Shown here piece after piece: positions 40,283 to 48,784 of a DNA stretch of 64,000 nucleotides; position 1 is the stretch's first letter, and every line of letters begins with the position of its first letter. The notes beneath the pieces were generated by a model, which made no database searches, had not been told where the DNA came from, and saw only the letters and a program-made list of their open reading frames with translations. This DNA comes from QAMX01 sp964515055 (GTDB lineage: Bacteria > Bacillota > Clostridia > Oscillospirales > QAMX01). The stretch lies in contig CAZEUG010000002.1 of the NCBI GenBank assembly GCA_964515055.1, positions 62,001 to 126,000 on the forward strand, read 5' to 3'. A program made the translations under genes and the position numbers.

Positions 40283-41104
40283 TCAGGACTGGTGCGCGCG
40301 GATGACATACACTTCCTTCGGGCGAACCACCTTCGCGCCATAGGTATCCAGCACCTTGACAGCGTCTGCAAACTGCTTTTCCGGGCGATACGGTTCGACC
40401 TTTTCAATACCGTGTGCAAACGCCACTGCATCGCCGGTTCGGACGAGCATACAGTCGTCGGAGCCGTTTTTGGGCAGGTTGTTCGACAGTTTGACCGTTG
40501 CGTTGTTGTACATCCCGACAATGCCCTTTCGAATCTGATCGGTGTTGTTTGTACTCAGCTCCGTCAGGCGGTTCTTGAACAGGTTGTAGAACCACGGCGT
40601 CATGACGATGGAGACATTGGCGTTGATCTTGACGCCGTTGTTCCACAGCCAGACAAAGGCTTCATCGACCAGCGTCTTGGCTGCGTCCGAGGTATCCACC
40701 TTGGTGGAGGTGCTTCGGCCGCCTGCGCCGTTGACGGCGACACTGCCGATATAGGTGTCGCGCTCTTCGGCCAGCTCCTCTGCACTGCCCTTCATATACG
40801 CATCCATCAGCCCCTCAATCGACTGCGCCTCATCGATGTCGTCCACGATAAAGTGCGTGTATTTGTACTGGTTCACATCGAGGAAAATGGACGTATCGGC
40901 CGGTGTCTCCGCCTGTTCGATGTCCGTACCCGGCTCATAGGTTTTGACGGTCGGGCGCGATGCACCGATGATCTTGACGCGTTTGCCAACGCCAACGCTG
41001 CCCTGCCAGTGCGTGTTGCAGTCCTCCTGCATGACACACAGCTTGCCCAGCTCCTGCTGAATTCGTTTTGCCCATACGGTCGGTTTGAAATTGTCATATG
41101 CCAT
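40283..41104 (-). CDS. Phage major capsid protein
   Basis: A 273-residue protein beginning MAYDNFKPTVWAKRIQQELG, with KIIGASRPTVKTY, DVNQYKYTHFIVDDIDEAQS and IVMTPWFYNLFKNRL, a pattern typical of P22-like/HK97-fold coat proteins of Firmicutes phages. It follows the scaffold-like gene, 16 bases away, and has AAGGAGG before the ATG, as expected for an abundant protein. Confidence 0.85.
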   Translation of the reverse strand: MAYDNFKPTVWAKRIQQELGKLCVMQEDCNTHWQGSVGVGKRVKIIGASRPTVKTYEPGTDIEQAETPADTSIFLDVNQYKYTHFIVDDIDEAQSIEGLMDAYMKGSAEELAEERDTYIGSVAVNGAGGRSTSTKVDTSDAAKTLVDEAFVWLWNNGVKINANVSIVMTPWFYNLFKNRLTELSTNNTDQIRKGIVGMYNNATVKLSNNLPKNGSDDCMLVRTGDAVAFAHGIEKVEPYRPEKQFADAVKVLDTYGAKVVRPKEVYVIRAHQS

Positions 41105-41120
41105 TTCGAATTGTTCCTCC

Positions 41121-41804
41121 TTATTTCTTCCAACGGGTCATGGACTGCATGACCCGCTCCATGATTTTCGGATTGTCCAGCTCCCGTGGAGTCAGACGAT
41201 CCACCGCCTCCGGCGTGTAGTAGGTCGGCTCCTGCTCCGAATCCCGTCCGACAGCGCCCGTATCCGGCGGGGCGGTTCTTCGGGGTTCCTGTGTCCGGCG
41301 CACCGCCTCATAGGCCGCCAGATTGCCGATGCCTGCGCAGCGCAGCCGGAGATACGCTTCGCCGAGTGCCTGGATGCTCTCCACGGACAGGCTCGGGTCA
41401 TGTGCCCGAAGCTCGTCCAGCTCCTGCTTTTGCCGATATTGCAGCAGCTGGCGCTGGCAGTCGGACAGTGTCTGCCGCAGCTGTGCATCATCCGGTGCAG
41501 ATGCAGGGTCGGCCGCATCTCTCTGCGGCGTGGGAGCATCTGCTGCCCCGATCTGCTGCTCGCGCCAGGCGGCATTTTCACGTTCCAGCGCTTCGATGCG
41601 CTGGCGCATCCGCTTGAAGGCCGTGTTTTCTGTCCGCGACTGCGCGTCCTTTTTGTGGAGTGCATCCTCCTGCTTTTGCCCGCCTTCGCCTGCGGGCCGC
41701 TCTGCGTCCGCGGTTGCTTTCGCGTTCAGAGATTCCGATTGGGCGTCAACGTCTCCGCCCTGCCCTGCGCCGACCGGTTGGGTGGTTTCAAGGTTTTCTT
41801 CCAT
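41121..41804 (-). CDS. Phage scaffolding-like protein
   Basis: A 227-residue, highly charged, Gln/Glu/Ala-rich protein with a coiled-coil segment (ENTAFKRMRQRIEALERENA, about 55-75). It has no recognisable enzyme motif. Location between portal and major capsid is where scaffolding genes sit. The start at 41804 follows AAGGAG; the longer open frame upstream overlaps the portal gene. Confidence 0.65.
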   Translation of the reverse strand: MEENLETTQPVGAGQGGDVDAQSESLNAKATADAERPAGEGGQKQEDALHKKDAQSRTENTAFKRMRQRIEALERENAAWREQQIGAADAPTPQRDAADPASAPDDAQLRQTLSDCQRQLLQYRQKQELDELRAHDPSLSVESIQALGEAYLRLRCAGIGNLAAYEAVRRTQEPRRTAPPDTGAVGRDSEQEPTYYTPEAVDRLTPRELDNPKIMERVMQSMTRWKK

Positions 41805-41805
41805 A

Positions 41806-43371
41806 TTATATAATGCTCCTTTCTGCTGCTTCCGCATTTCCATCCATCGCGAATGCAGCGCGGCTTGCGCGCCGTTCCAGAATCCTCCGGAACGATGCCT
41901 TCGGCGCGGATGCGTCGTCCGGCAGCGCTTCCACGTATTCCTCAAAGGTGATGCGGCCGTTGTTCAGCGCCTGTTCCAGCGCCTCTTCTCTGGCATATTT
42001 GGAAAACGGGTTGGTCGGGCTCGCATCGATTTTCACGCGCAGCCGCAGTGCATCCAGCGCGTCCGGCGGGATGCGGTCGATGCGCACCAGGCCGTCTGCC
42101 TGCTGCTCCGAGATGTGCAGGCCGTCCGGGTGATAGGCGCGCCAGAGATCAAGCCAGATCAGGGCGATATCCTCGACAAACTGCTTGAACATGGCCACCT
42201 GCTCATTCAGCGGGATAGACGCCTGATCGCGCACCGCAATGATGGCCGCGCCGGAGGCCTGCTCCGGGTTCACCTGGCCGAGTGCCGCATTGCCCGCTCC
42301 GGCCAGCTCACGTGTTGTCTGAATCATATCCGTCTGGAGAATCCCGGCCTCCTGGCTCATCGGCGCCGGTGCAATGTAGGAAAAAACATCGCGGACGCTC
42401 TGCACGCTCGACGTCTTCACAGCAATGGCCTTGCCGACATGATCGACGTCGGCAGGGTTTTCGATCAGGTTTTTGACGTAGACCGGCTTGGCAAAGGCAT
42501 TCATTTTCGCAGAAATGAGCCGTCTGGCCAGCAGCTTGTTCGCTTCGATCTGATTGGGAATCATCGGCAGCACCTCGCCCGTGCCGCGTGCCGAGTTTTT
42601 TCGCGGAATCCAGACAAACGATGCAATCGGATAGCGCGTCATCCCGGTGATCGGTGTATCCGGCTGGTACACCACGTATCGGGTGGAACGGGCGACGTGA
42701 ATTTCGCCGTTTTCCGCACGATAGAGGTACAGCAGGCAGGAGCATTTTCCGTCCCCCTCGACCTCGGGATCCTGCCCGACTGTCGTCTGCGTCTCCTCGT
42801 CCGCGTTGATCTCCGCAATCTGCGCCCGGCTCAGCCCATTCCGCTTCGCGTCCCGGCGCACATCGCCCACCGGGCGGCGCTCATACAGCAGGATGTACGC
42901 CTGCTTTTGCAGGTCGGGCTGCTGTTCGTCCGCCAGATAGATGGCCGTATTGTCCACCACCTGCGCATCCAGATTTCGGTTATAAAAGTAGACATACGCG
43001 TCACCTGCGATGCAGGCATCCCGAACCACCCGCCAGCAGAGCGCATCCATTTTCTGCGCCTCCCAGTGTTGACGCGCATAGAGGTTCAAATCCGCGCAGA
43101 TGCGCTCCGCTGCGCTTCCGCCGGAAGCGTCGTTTGGCGTGTAGACCATCTGCATCTGCTGCATACTGACCATCGCCGATTTGTACGCCACGGTCGGCGC
43201 GATGAAGTTGTACGCGGGCAGCTCGTCCGCGTTGGACACGCCGTGCCACTGATCGCCCTCGTAAAATCGAAAGGCTTTCCCCGTATTTTCATACAGATTC
43301 ATGCGACTGTGGTGATCGACGCCGCGTCGGTACTTCTGCCAGATTTGCGTTTCCGTCCATTCCTGCCCCAT
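41806..43371 (-). CDS. Phage portal protein
   Basis: A 521-residue portal, the dodecameric ring through which DNA enters the head. GKAFRFYEGDQWHG, PAYNFIAPTVAYK, the AGDAYVYFYNRN strand, GTGEVLPMIPNQIEANKL and the long helix near 340-385 (TRELAGAGNAALGQVNPEQA) are typical. It ends one base before the scaffold-like gene start. Confidence 0.85.
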   Translation of the reverse strand: MGQEWTETQIWQKYRRGVDHHSRMNLYENTGKAFRFYEGDQWHGVSNADELPAYNFIAPTVAYKSAMVSMQQMQMVYTPNDASGGSAAERICADLNLYARQHWEAQKMDALCWRVVRDACIAGDAYVYFYNRNLDAQVVDNTAIYLADEQQPDLQKQAYILLYERRPVGDVRRDAKRNGLSRAQIAEINADEETQTTVGQDPEVEGDGKCSCLLYLYRAENGEIHVARSTRYVVYQPDTPITGMTRYPIASFVWIPRKNSARGTGEVLPMIPNQIEANKLLARRLISAKMNAFAKPVYVKNLIENPADVDHVGKAIAVKTSSVQSVRDVFSYIAPAPMSQEAGILQTDMIQTTRELAGAGNAALGQVNPEQASGAAIIAVRDQASIPLNEQVAMFKQFVEDIALIWLDLWRAYHPDGLHISEQQADGLVRIDRIPPDALDALRLRVKIDASPTNPFSKYAREEALEQALNNGRITFEEYVEALPDDASAPKASFRRILERRASRAAFAMDGNAEAAERSII

Positions 43372-43386
43372 AGCTTCTCCTTTCTG

Positions 43387-43602
43387 TCATCGCTGACCGT
43401 CTCCGTTTCCTGTCCCGTTATACCGCTCAATCTCGGCCAGCTGTCGCTGCAGCCGCAGCAGGTCGCGGTTTTCCTGCGTCGGTGCCGTCTCCGAATGCAT
43501 TGGCCTGTCCCGCAGCTGAAGCAGCACCGGCAGCAGCGCCAGTGCGGCCATGCAGCAGCCGATACCGGCCAGAAAGCCCAAAAACAGACAGATGCCCGTC
43601 AT
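43387..43602 (-). CDS. Small phage membrane protein
   Basis: A 71-residue protein with one N-terminal membrane helix (about 3-28, GICLFLGFLAGIGCCMAALA) and a charged helical tail. It overlaps the lysozyme stop by ATGA. It may be a second holin, spanin-like or Rz-like lysis protein (inference). Confidence 0.6.
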   Translation of the reverse strand: MTGICLFLGFLAGIGCCMAALALLPVLLQLRDRPMHSETAPTQENRDLLRLQRQLAEIERYNGTGNGDGQR

Positions 43603-44333
43603 AGCAGAATCCCCTCGCATCCCAGGTCGCTCAGCAGGTCGCCCAGCTCGTCCAGCGACAGATAGTAGCCGTCTGCCGGTTCCTCCGGCAGGCATTCCGC
43701 CAAATTGCGCCCGGCATAATCTGCATAGCAGACGTCCAGATCGACACTGCCGTCAATGCCGTCCAGCTGACCACCGGACGAAAACTGCCACATCGTATGC
43801 GCATGGCGCGTGACACCGTCCTCCGGCAGCTCCGCAAAGCTGCGCGCCGCCTTCGGCCATGCGACCCAGACGTCGATGCCCGCATCGATCAGCGCCGCAC
43901 GGTCAATCACATGGTTCAGCCAGTTGCAGTTGGTATACAGCAGCGGGAAATACCCCGCCTTCGTCATCGCTTCGCAGAACGTCAGCACCAGCCGCGTCAT
44001 GCCTTCCTTTCCCAGTGCGAACTGTGCGGTCTGCTCCGCATCCAGCGCAGCCGGATAGGTGATCTCCTCGCGATAGGGCAGAATGGTCTGCTGAAAAAAC
44101 GCCGCCTCGGCCTGCATCCCCTTCACGTCTGTCGCATAGGAGCAGCAGTAGACGCCGACATCTACTCCGGCGGCCAGTGCGCCCCGGATATTTTCTTCAA
44201 ACCGTGCGTCCTTCTTCTGCCCATGCGTTGCACGGATCATGGCAAACTCCACACCGGCTGCAGCGACCCGCTCCCATCGGATTTCTCCCTGCCACTCCGA
44301 TACGTCAATGCCGTATCGAATCGTCTCTGTCAT
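43599..44333 (-). CDS. GH25 lysozyme (phage endolysin)
   Basis: A 244-residue muramidase. IDVSEWQGEI gives Asp10, and YPAALDAEQ carries the D98-x-E100 pair of the family active site. No cell-wall-binding repeats are visible; the last 45 residues are probably a short binding tail. The ATG at 44333 is nine bases after AAGGAG. It overlaps the holin gene by 29 bases, forming a lysis cassette. Confidence 0.9.
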   Translation of the reverse strand: MTETIRYGIDVSEWQGEIRWERVAAAGVEFAMIRATHGQKKDARFEENIRGALAAGVDVGVYCCSYATDVKGMQAEAAFFQQTILPYREEITYPAALDAEQTAQFALGKEGMTRLVLTFCEAMTKAGYFPLLYTNCNWLNHVIDRAALIDAGIDVWVAWPKAARSFAELPEDGVTRHAHTMWQFSSGGQLDGIDGSVDLDVCYADYAGRNLAECLPEEPADGYYLSLDELGDLLSDLGCEGILL

Positions 44334-44667
44334 CTTCCCACACTCCTTCGTCCTTTGTTGGTTCCGGTTCTTCTGTTTTCTCCATCCCTGCATCGGTTGT
44401 CGGTTTTTTCGTCTGCTTGACCAGCTGGTGGCCGTAGACGGCGGCTCCGGCGCAGAGCAGCCCCTGCGTCAGCGCCGTAAAGACATCTGCCAGCGTCAGC
44501 GTTTCCGTTTCACCGGCCATTCGGCAAACAGCCAGCAGCATCCCGACGATACCCAGAATCAGCGGAATCCACCGATTCCGGAGAAAGGATGCCTCCTTCA
44601 GCAGCCGACCGAGCACCCACAATACGGGGACGATCATCAGCAGCTCCGGCTGAATGGATTCGATCAT
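44305..44667 (-). CDS. Phage holin
   Basis: A 120-residue protein with two or three membrane helices (LLMIVPVLWVLGRLL, WIPLILGIVGMLLAVC, ALTQGLLCAGAAVYGHQL) and a charged tail, similar to the holin family of Firmicutes phages with the pattern IPLILG...QG...GAAVY. It allows the lysozyme through the membrane. ATGA overlap with the XhlA-like gene upstream. Confidence 0.85.
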   Translation of the reverse strand: MIESIQPELLMIVPVLWVLGRLLKEASFLRNRWIPLILGIVGMLLAVCRMAGETETLTLADVFTALTQGLLCAGAAVYGHQLVKQTKKPTTDAGMEKTEEPEPTKDEGVWEDDRDDSIRH

Positions 44668-44978
44668 ATGGTTTCCTCCCTTTTCTGTTTTCCGGCTTCA
44701 TCCAGTCGCCTGTGCGCCTGCCGCACGGATTCCTCGACACGTGTCACGCGTTCGCGCAGCTCACGGGTATCCGTTTGCAGGCTGGAAATCTGCGTTTTGA
44801 TCTCCGTAATTCCGGCTCCGATGTGTTCCAGCCGCACCAGCAGCGTGGTCAACGTCGTTGTTTCCGCTGCCGTGTCGGCCTGTTGGTCGCGTTTTCGGCC
44901 GCCGAAGCCCAGATAGGCACTGAGCGCCAGCGAAAGGCCGGAAATCACCAGTGCAATCACCGTCAGATGCACGTCCAT
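44664..44978 (-). CDS. XhlA-like phage lysis-associated protein
   Basis: About 104 residues with an N-terminal membrane helix (VHLTVIALVISGLSLALSAY) and a coiled-coil segment (RLEHIGAGITEIKTQISSLQ onward), resembling hemolysin XhlA-type proteins found beside holins. Its exact task is unknown. Confidence 0.6.
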   Translation of the reverse strand: MDVHLTVIALVISGLSLALSAYLGFGGRKRDQQADTAAETTTLTTLLVRLEHIGAGITEIKTQISSLQTDTRELRERVTRVEESVRQAHRRLDEAGKQKREETI

Positions 44979-45014
44979 CCCTCCCGTCTCCCGTCCGCCC
45001 ACGGCCATGCCGGG

Positions 45015-45413
45015 CTACCAGCCGAACGATCGAAGCAATGCGTCGTTTTCATCGCCTTCCCTCTCAATCCGGCAAATGGCGCGGTCGCACGCGGCCACAG
45101 CATTCTGATAATCCTGCCGGTACATCGCCAGCTGCACCGGGTCGCAATCCTCTGCAAACAGCCGGGCGGTCAGCCCCTTGGGGATGGTGCGAAGCGTCAG
45201 CTCCGCGTCATAGGGCAGCTCCTCCTCCAGCGATGTGATTTGTGGGATCGTCCGGATCGCCTCTCCGCCGTCGGCCTCCCGGCGGCGGTTGGCCACGTCA
45301 AACAGCTCCGACAGAAGCACATTGAGCCAGATGACGGCCGTTTCCTCATAGATGGAGCAGTCCGTCTCGTGGACGATACCGGCTGCCATTTTCAGCGCTT
45401 CCCTTCCGGTCAT
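45015..45413 (-). CDS. Hypothetical phage protein
   Basis: A 132-residue helical acidic protein (MTGREALKMAAGIVHETDCS) with no recognised motif. It overlaps the upstream gene by ATGA, within the tail/lysis section. It could be a head-tail connector or assembly factor (speculative). Confidence 0.55.
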   Translation of the reverse strand: MTGREALKMAAGIVHETDCSIYEETAVIWLNVLLSELFDVANRRREADGGEAIRTIPQITSLEEELPYDAELTLRTIPKGLTARLFAEDCDPVQLAMYRQDYQNAVAACDRAICRIEREGDENDALLRSFGW

Positions 45414-46003
45414 GTCGATTCCCCCTCTTCCGTTTCCGTCGGATAGCCCTTCGCGCCGATCTGGATGTACCAGTAGCCGTCCGAGTGCCGTCCGTTGGCG
45501 GGATAGTCGCCGGGCTCGCCCCGCACCACCCCGTACATCGTGTTGCCGCGCCAATAGTCATAGCCGCTGGTCGTCTGCACGACATAGACCACACGCACCT
45601 GCATAACGCCGTCCGTTGGCCCTGCCAGCTCGTAAAAGTAATTGCCCGGCGCTACCATGTTCGGCCCCAGCTTGTCATCGCCAACATGGAAATACCGGTA
45701 TCCGTCCGCATACAGCTCCGCAAGCGAGGCGTTGGTCACCTCTTTCGCGCTGTAGCTCTGGAAAATGACGCCAATCGAAAGGCATCCGCCCATTTCCCGG
45801 AAAAACCGTCCGCTGACGGTGTCGTGGTTGTAGGCAACGGTGGCGCGGCAGTCGAGGCTCGTTGTCTGCGCCGGCTCCTGCATACAGCTCCACTTTTCCC
45901 AATGGTAGCGATCCCAGGCCAGTGCGCTGCCCCGCCAGATGCGTTTCACGCGTGCCGTCCCGATTCGGGCATCGGTCACGCCGGTAAAATCCGTCCCAAT
46001 CAT
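45410..46003 (-). CDS. Hypothetical phage protein, aromatic-rich
   Basis: A 197-residue protein, Tyr/Gly/Trp-rich (YADGYRYFHVGDDKLG, YDYWRGNTMYG, SDGYWYIQIGAKG). The ending resembles the small domain of some tail-fibre or adsorption proteins, but there is no proof. It overlaps its neighbours on both sides by ATGA. Confidence 0.55.
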   Translation of the reverse strand: MIGTDFTGVTDARIGTARVKRIWRGSALAWDRYHWEKWSCMQEPAQTTSLDCRATVAYNHDTVSGRFFREMGGCLSIGVIFQSYSAKEVTNASLAELYADGYRYFHVGDDKLGPNMVAPGNYFYELAGPTDGVMQVRVVYVVQTTSGYDYWRGNTMYGVVRGEPGDYPANGRHSDGYWYIQIGAKGYPTETEEGEST

Positions 46004-46188
46004 TCCTTCACCAGATACAGCGTGTTGCTGTCCTTTTCCTGCAGCGCATCATACGCCGCCTGCGTCAGCACAACCGTTGGCGGCAGTGTGCCGGTCACGT
46101 CCTGAATGGTGATGCCCCGCCGGATGTTTTCCGGCAGCAGCTGAGCATCCTTCGGGATGCCTGCAAAAAGATTCATCACTCGACTCAT
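46000..46188 (-). CDS. Small phage protein with tail-fibre-like ending
   Basis: A 62-residue peptide starting MSRVMNLFAGIPKDAQLLPE; the C-terminus LTQAAYDALQEKDSNTLYLV is a pattern seen at the ends of phage tail-fibre and baseplate proteins. The start follows AAGGAG ten bases upstream. The longer frame upstream lies inside terminase. Confidence 0.6.
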   Translation of the reverse strand: MSRVMNLFAGIPKDAQLLPENIRRGITIQDVTGTLPPTVVLTQAAYDALQEKDSNTLYLVKE

Positions 46189-46220
46189 CCGTTTCAATCT
46201 CCTTTTTGTTCGGCTTCGGC

Positions 46221-47567
46221 TCAGATCACGCGGATGCGGTCGCCAAACCCATCCGGATGTCGATCCGGCAAAGCCTCTGTTTGAAATGCGTGGAAGGTGC
46301 GCGGTGCTCCCGGCTGTGCCGCATCGACCCGATAGACGCAGAATCCGCGCAGTGCATCCGGCGCATGGGTGATGACGTGCGGTTCGGTGGAGCAGTCGGA
46401 CGGATTTTTCTCGTCGTGCCGCAGCAGCGGCAGGTGTTTGATCAGGTGATGGCAGCTGCGGAAGAATCGCAGGCGGGCGGTTTTGCCGCCGGTGCCGTCC
46501 GGGATGGGGCGCAGCCATTCCTTGACTGCCAGCCAACCGGCCACACGGTTGTTGGACGTCCGTGTCAGCTGGATCCCCGCTTCCTCGAAAATCTCCGCCG
46601 TGGTTCGCCCCGTCTCGCGCTGACGGCTCCAGAGATCCGGCGGTGCCAGGAATTCATAGATCTCCTCGCCGTCGTTGATGCGCAGCAGCTCCGCCGCCGC
46701 ATCCGAGATGGTCAGGTCGCTCTGATGCACCTCTTTATAGGCATAGGCGCGGCCATCCGGTGCAACCGCCAGCCAGACCGCAGCGCACATATCCAGCCCG
46801 TAGTCCATGGAGACGTACCGCCGCCACTCCTTTGGAATTGGAAACGGCTCGCACACATGAAGCTCTCTGGAAAATTCGGAAAAATACTGACCGAGAAAGG
46901 CGTCCCAGTCGCCGTCCCGCCACGCCTGACGCTGTCCGTCCGGCAGGCTGTCCAGCCAGTTGAGGTAGCCCGGATCCCGCTCGCGCAGCACCGCATTGTC
47001 GGATGCGCGGGCAGGGATGAACGTATACTCCTCGGCGCGTTCGCCGGGATGGTAGTCCCGATCGATGAACAGGCGCTTGACCCACGCATGGCCGACACCG
47101 CCGGGGTTGCAGGTCAGGTAGATGCGTTTGGGGATGCCGTTGGAGCCGCGGCAGCAGGACGCAATCCACATATACTGGTATTCCGTCAGCTGCGTGGCCT
47201 CATCGAGAAAGAGGAAATCGTATTCCTGCCCCTGATATTGCAGCACATCGGCTTCATTGGCGCAGAAGCCCAGTCGGATCAGGCTGCCGTTTGAAAAGGT
47301 AAACGTTTTGTCCGTCTCGCGGTAGACGGCGATTCCGTTCAGGTCGGCCATCAGCGGGCGCGTATGGTTTTCGCGCAGCTCAGGCAGCGTACGCCGGACG
47401 ATCAGGATGCGGCAATTGGGGTAGCGCAGCGCCAGCAGCACGGCCTTTTTCCGCACAGCCCACGATTTGCCGCCGCCGCGTGCGCCGCCATATGCGACGT
47501 AGCGCGTCTGCGCCCCGAAGAATTCGAGTTGCCGCGCATTCGGCTCTCCAAGCTGATAGACCTTCAC
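46221..47567 (-). CDS. Phage terminase large subunit
   Basis: A 448-residue packaging motor. The ATPase Walker A is GGARGGGKSW (27-36) and Walker B is FLFLDEATQ. The C-terminal nuclease domain includes YVSMDYGLDMCAAVWLAV with the first acidic residue. ATGA overlap with the small-subunit-like gene. Confidence 0.9.
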   Translation of the reverse strand: MKVYQLGEPNARQLEFFGAQTRYVAYGGARGGGKSWAVRKKAVLLALRYPNCRILIVRRTLPELRENHTRPLMADLNGIAVYRETDKTFTFSNGSLIRLGFCANEADVLQYQGQEYDFLFLDEATQLTEYQYMWIASCCRGSNGIPKRIYLTCNPGGVGHAWVKRLFIDRDYHPGERAEEYTFIPARASDNAVLRERDPGYLNWLDSLPDGQRQAWRDGDWDAFLGQYFSEFSRELHVCEPFPIPKEWRRYVSMDYGLDMCAAVWLAVAPDGRAYAYKEVHQSDLTISDAAAELLRINDGEEIYEFLAPPDLWSRQRETGRTTAEIFEEAGIQLTRTSNNRVAGWLAVKEWLRPIPDGTGGKTARLRFFRSCHHLIKHLPLLRHDEKNPSDCSTEPHVITHAPDALRGFCVYRVDAAQPGAPRTFHAFQTEALPDRHPDGFGDRIRVI

Positions 47568-47980
47568 CGGCTATACGGCTCCACGCTGTTGTCAAATGTC
47601 ACGAAAATCCCTTCCCGCTCTGTCATGTCCGCCGCTTCCTTCTCCCCGTTTTCGAAAAAGGGCAGCAGCCGTTCGAGCTTGAATTTGGAGGCGTTGAAGC
47701 TGTCCTTTTCATCCAGCGCCGCCTCGGCCGCCGCGAAATACCGCGTCCAGAATGCTTCCAGCCGCTCCGCCGCGGCTGACGTCCGGTTATCATCGGCGGC
47801 CTGTCCGCGCCGTTGTGCCGCTGTCCAGGCCTTCAGTGTTTCGAGCGGCAGTTCCGTTGCCAGGCAGAAGCCGCCGATCGTGACCGGCTTGTTGGCGGCC
47901 TCGCATTCCTGCAGATAGGCGTCTGCCCGGCGGCAGAAGGCTGCGCCGCCGATTCGCCCCTGTCGTTTTCCGCGTTTCAA
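47564..47980 (-). CDS. Terminase small-subunit-like DNA-binding protein
   Basis: A 138-residue protein with a helix-turn-helix-like segment (TIGGFCLATELPLETLKAW) after a basic start. It directly precedes and overlaps the large terminase gene, the usual place for TerS. A TTG start at 47978-47980 is used, about 11 bases after GGAGGG. Confidence 0.7.
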   Translation of the reverse strand: MKRGKRQGRIGGAAFCRRADAYLQECEAANKPVTIGGFCLATELPLETLKAWTAAQRRGQAADDNRTSAAAERLEAFWTRYFAAAEAALDEKDSFNASKFKLERLLPFFENGEKEAADMTEREGIFVTFDNSVEPYSR

Positions 47981-48010
47981 CGTCTGTCGTCCCTCCTCCC
48001 GTATGGTTCA

Positions 48011-48757
48011 TCATTCGAAAGACGTCGTTCGGATTTCCAGCAGATACACCGTGACCGCAGCGTCCGGAAGACTTGCCGCCGTAAAAACCGCTTCGCCGTC
48101 CTCCTTGACATCCTGCATACAGATGCCGCACGCGCCGAACGCGGAAAATGCGGCCGGTGCCGGGCTGACCAGGTAGCTTCTACCCACCGCCTGTAGCCCC
48201 TCGACCGACAACGTCTGCTGCCAGGTGCCGTCTGTCTGCCGGCTCCACCCGGCCACCGGCAGTGTCAGCTCAGCCTGGCGCATGGTCGCCATGCGCTCCG
48301 CATAGGCAAAAACGTCCTCCGCACGGCTCTGCGTGTCATAGACCGCCTTCGTCATGTCGGCAGCACCCGTGGCAAACACCGCATCCGCCACCACGCTGCG
48401 GACAAAGGCCGCCGTGGCGATCTGTGCATTGTTGGCCGTTGAATCCGGTGTCGGTGCCGTCGGGATACCGGTCAGCGCCGCATCCTTCGCCGACGCCTTT
48501 CCGGCGTGCAGCTCCTCCAGCAGTGCGCCGACGGTGCTGCCGGTCATGCCGCTGACGGTTTTTCCGATTTCATCGCCGCCTGTCGCCGCCGTCAGCGCTT
48601 CGATCAGGGCGTTCAGCTTCGGCGCAATCACCCGCTTGACCAGTCGGTCAAACGACGCCTGCAGCTCCGCAGCACTCATCTGCGGCTTGACCGGCAGACT
48701 GGCAATGTCGTTTCCGGGATAATCGGTTTCCCGGACGCAATACGTTTGAATGGTCAT
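48011..48757 (-). CDS. Phage tail-fibre-like protein
   Basis: A 248-residue protein with the motif ALTGIPTAPTPDSTANNAQI followed by ATAAFV, and DMTKAVYD, both common in tail-fibre and adsorption proteins. The C-terminal part is beta-rich. No chaperone or hydrolase domain is visible. Confidence 0.7.
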   Translation of the reverse strand: MTIQTYCVRETDYPGNDIASLPVKPQMSAAELQASFDRLVKRVIAPKLNALIEALTAATGGDEIGKTVSGMTGSTVGALLEELHAGKASAKDAALTGIPTAPTPDSTANNAQIATAAFVRSVVADAVFATGAADMTKAVYDTQSRAEDVFAYAERMATMRQAELTLPVAGWSRQTDGTWQQTLSVEGLQAVGRSYLVSPAPAAFSAFGACGICMQDVKEDGEAVFTAASLPDAAVTVYLLEIRTTSFE

Positions 48758-48784
48758 GAATTCCCCTCCTGTTTGTTTGACCGA

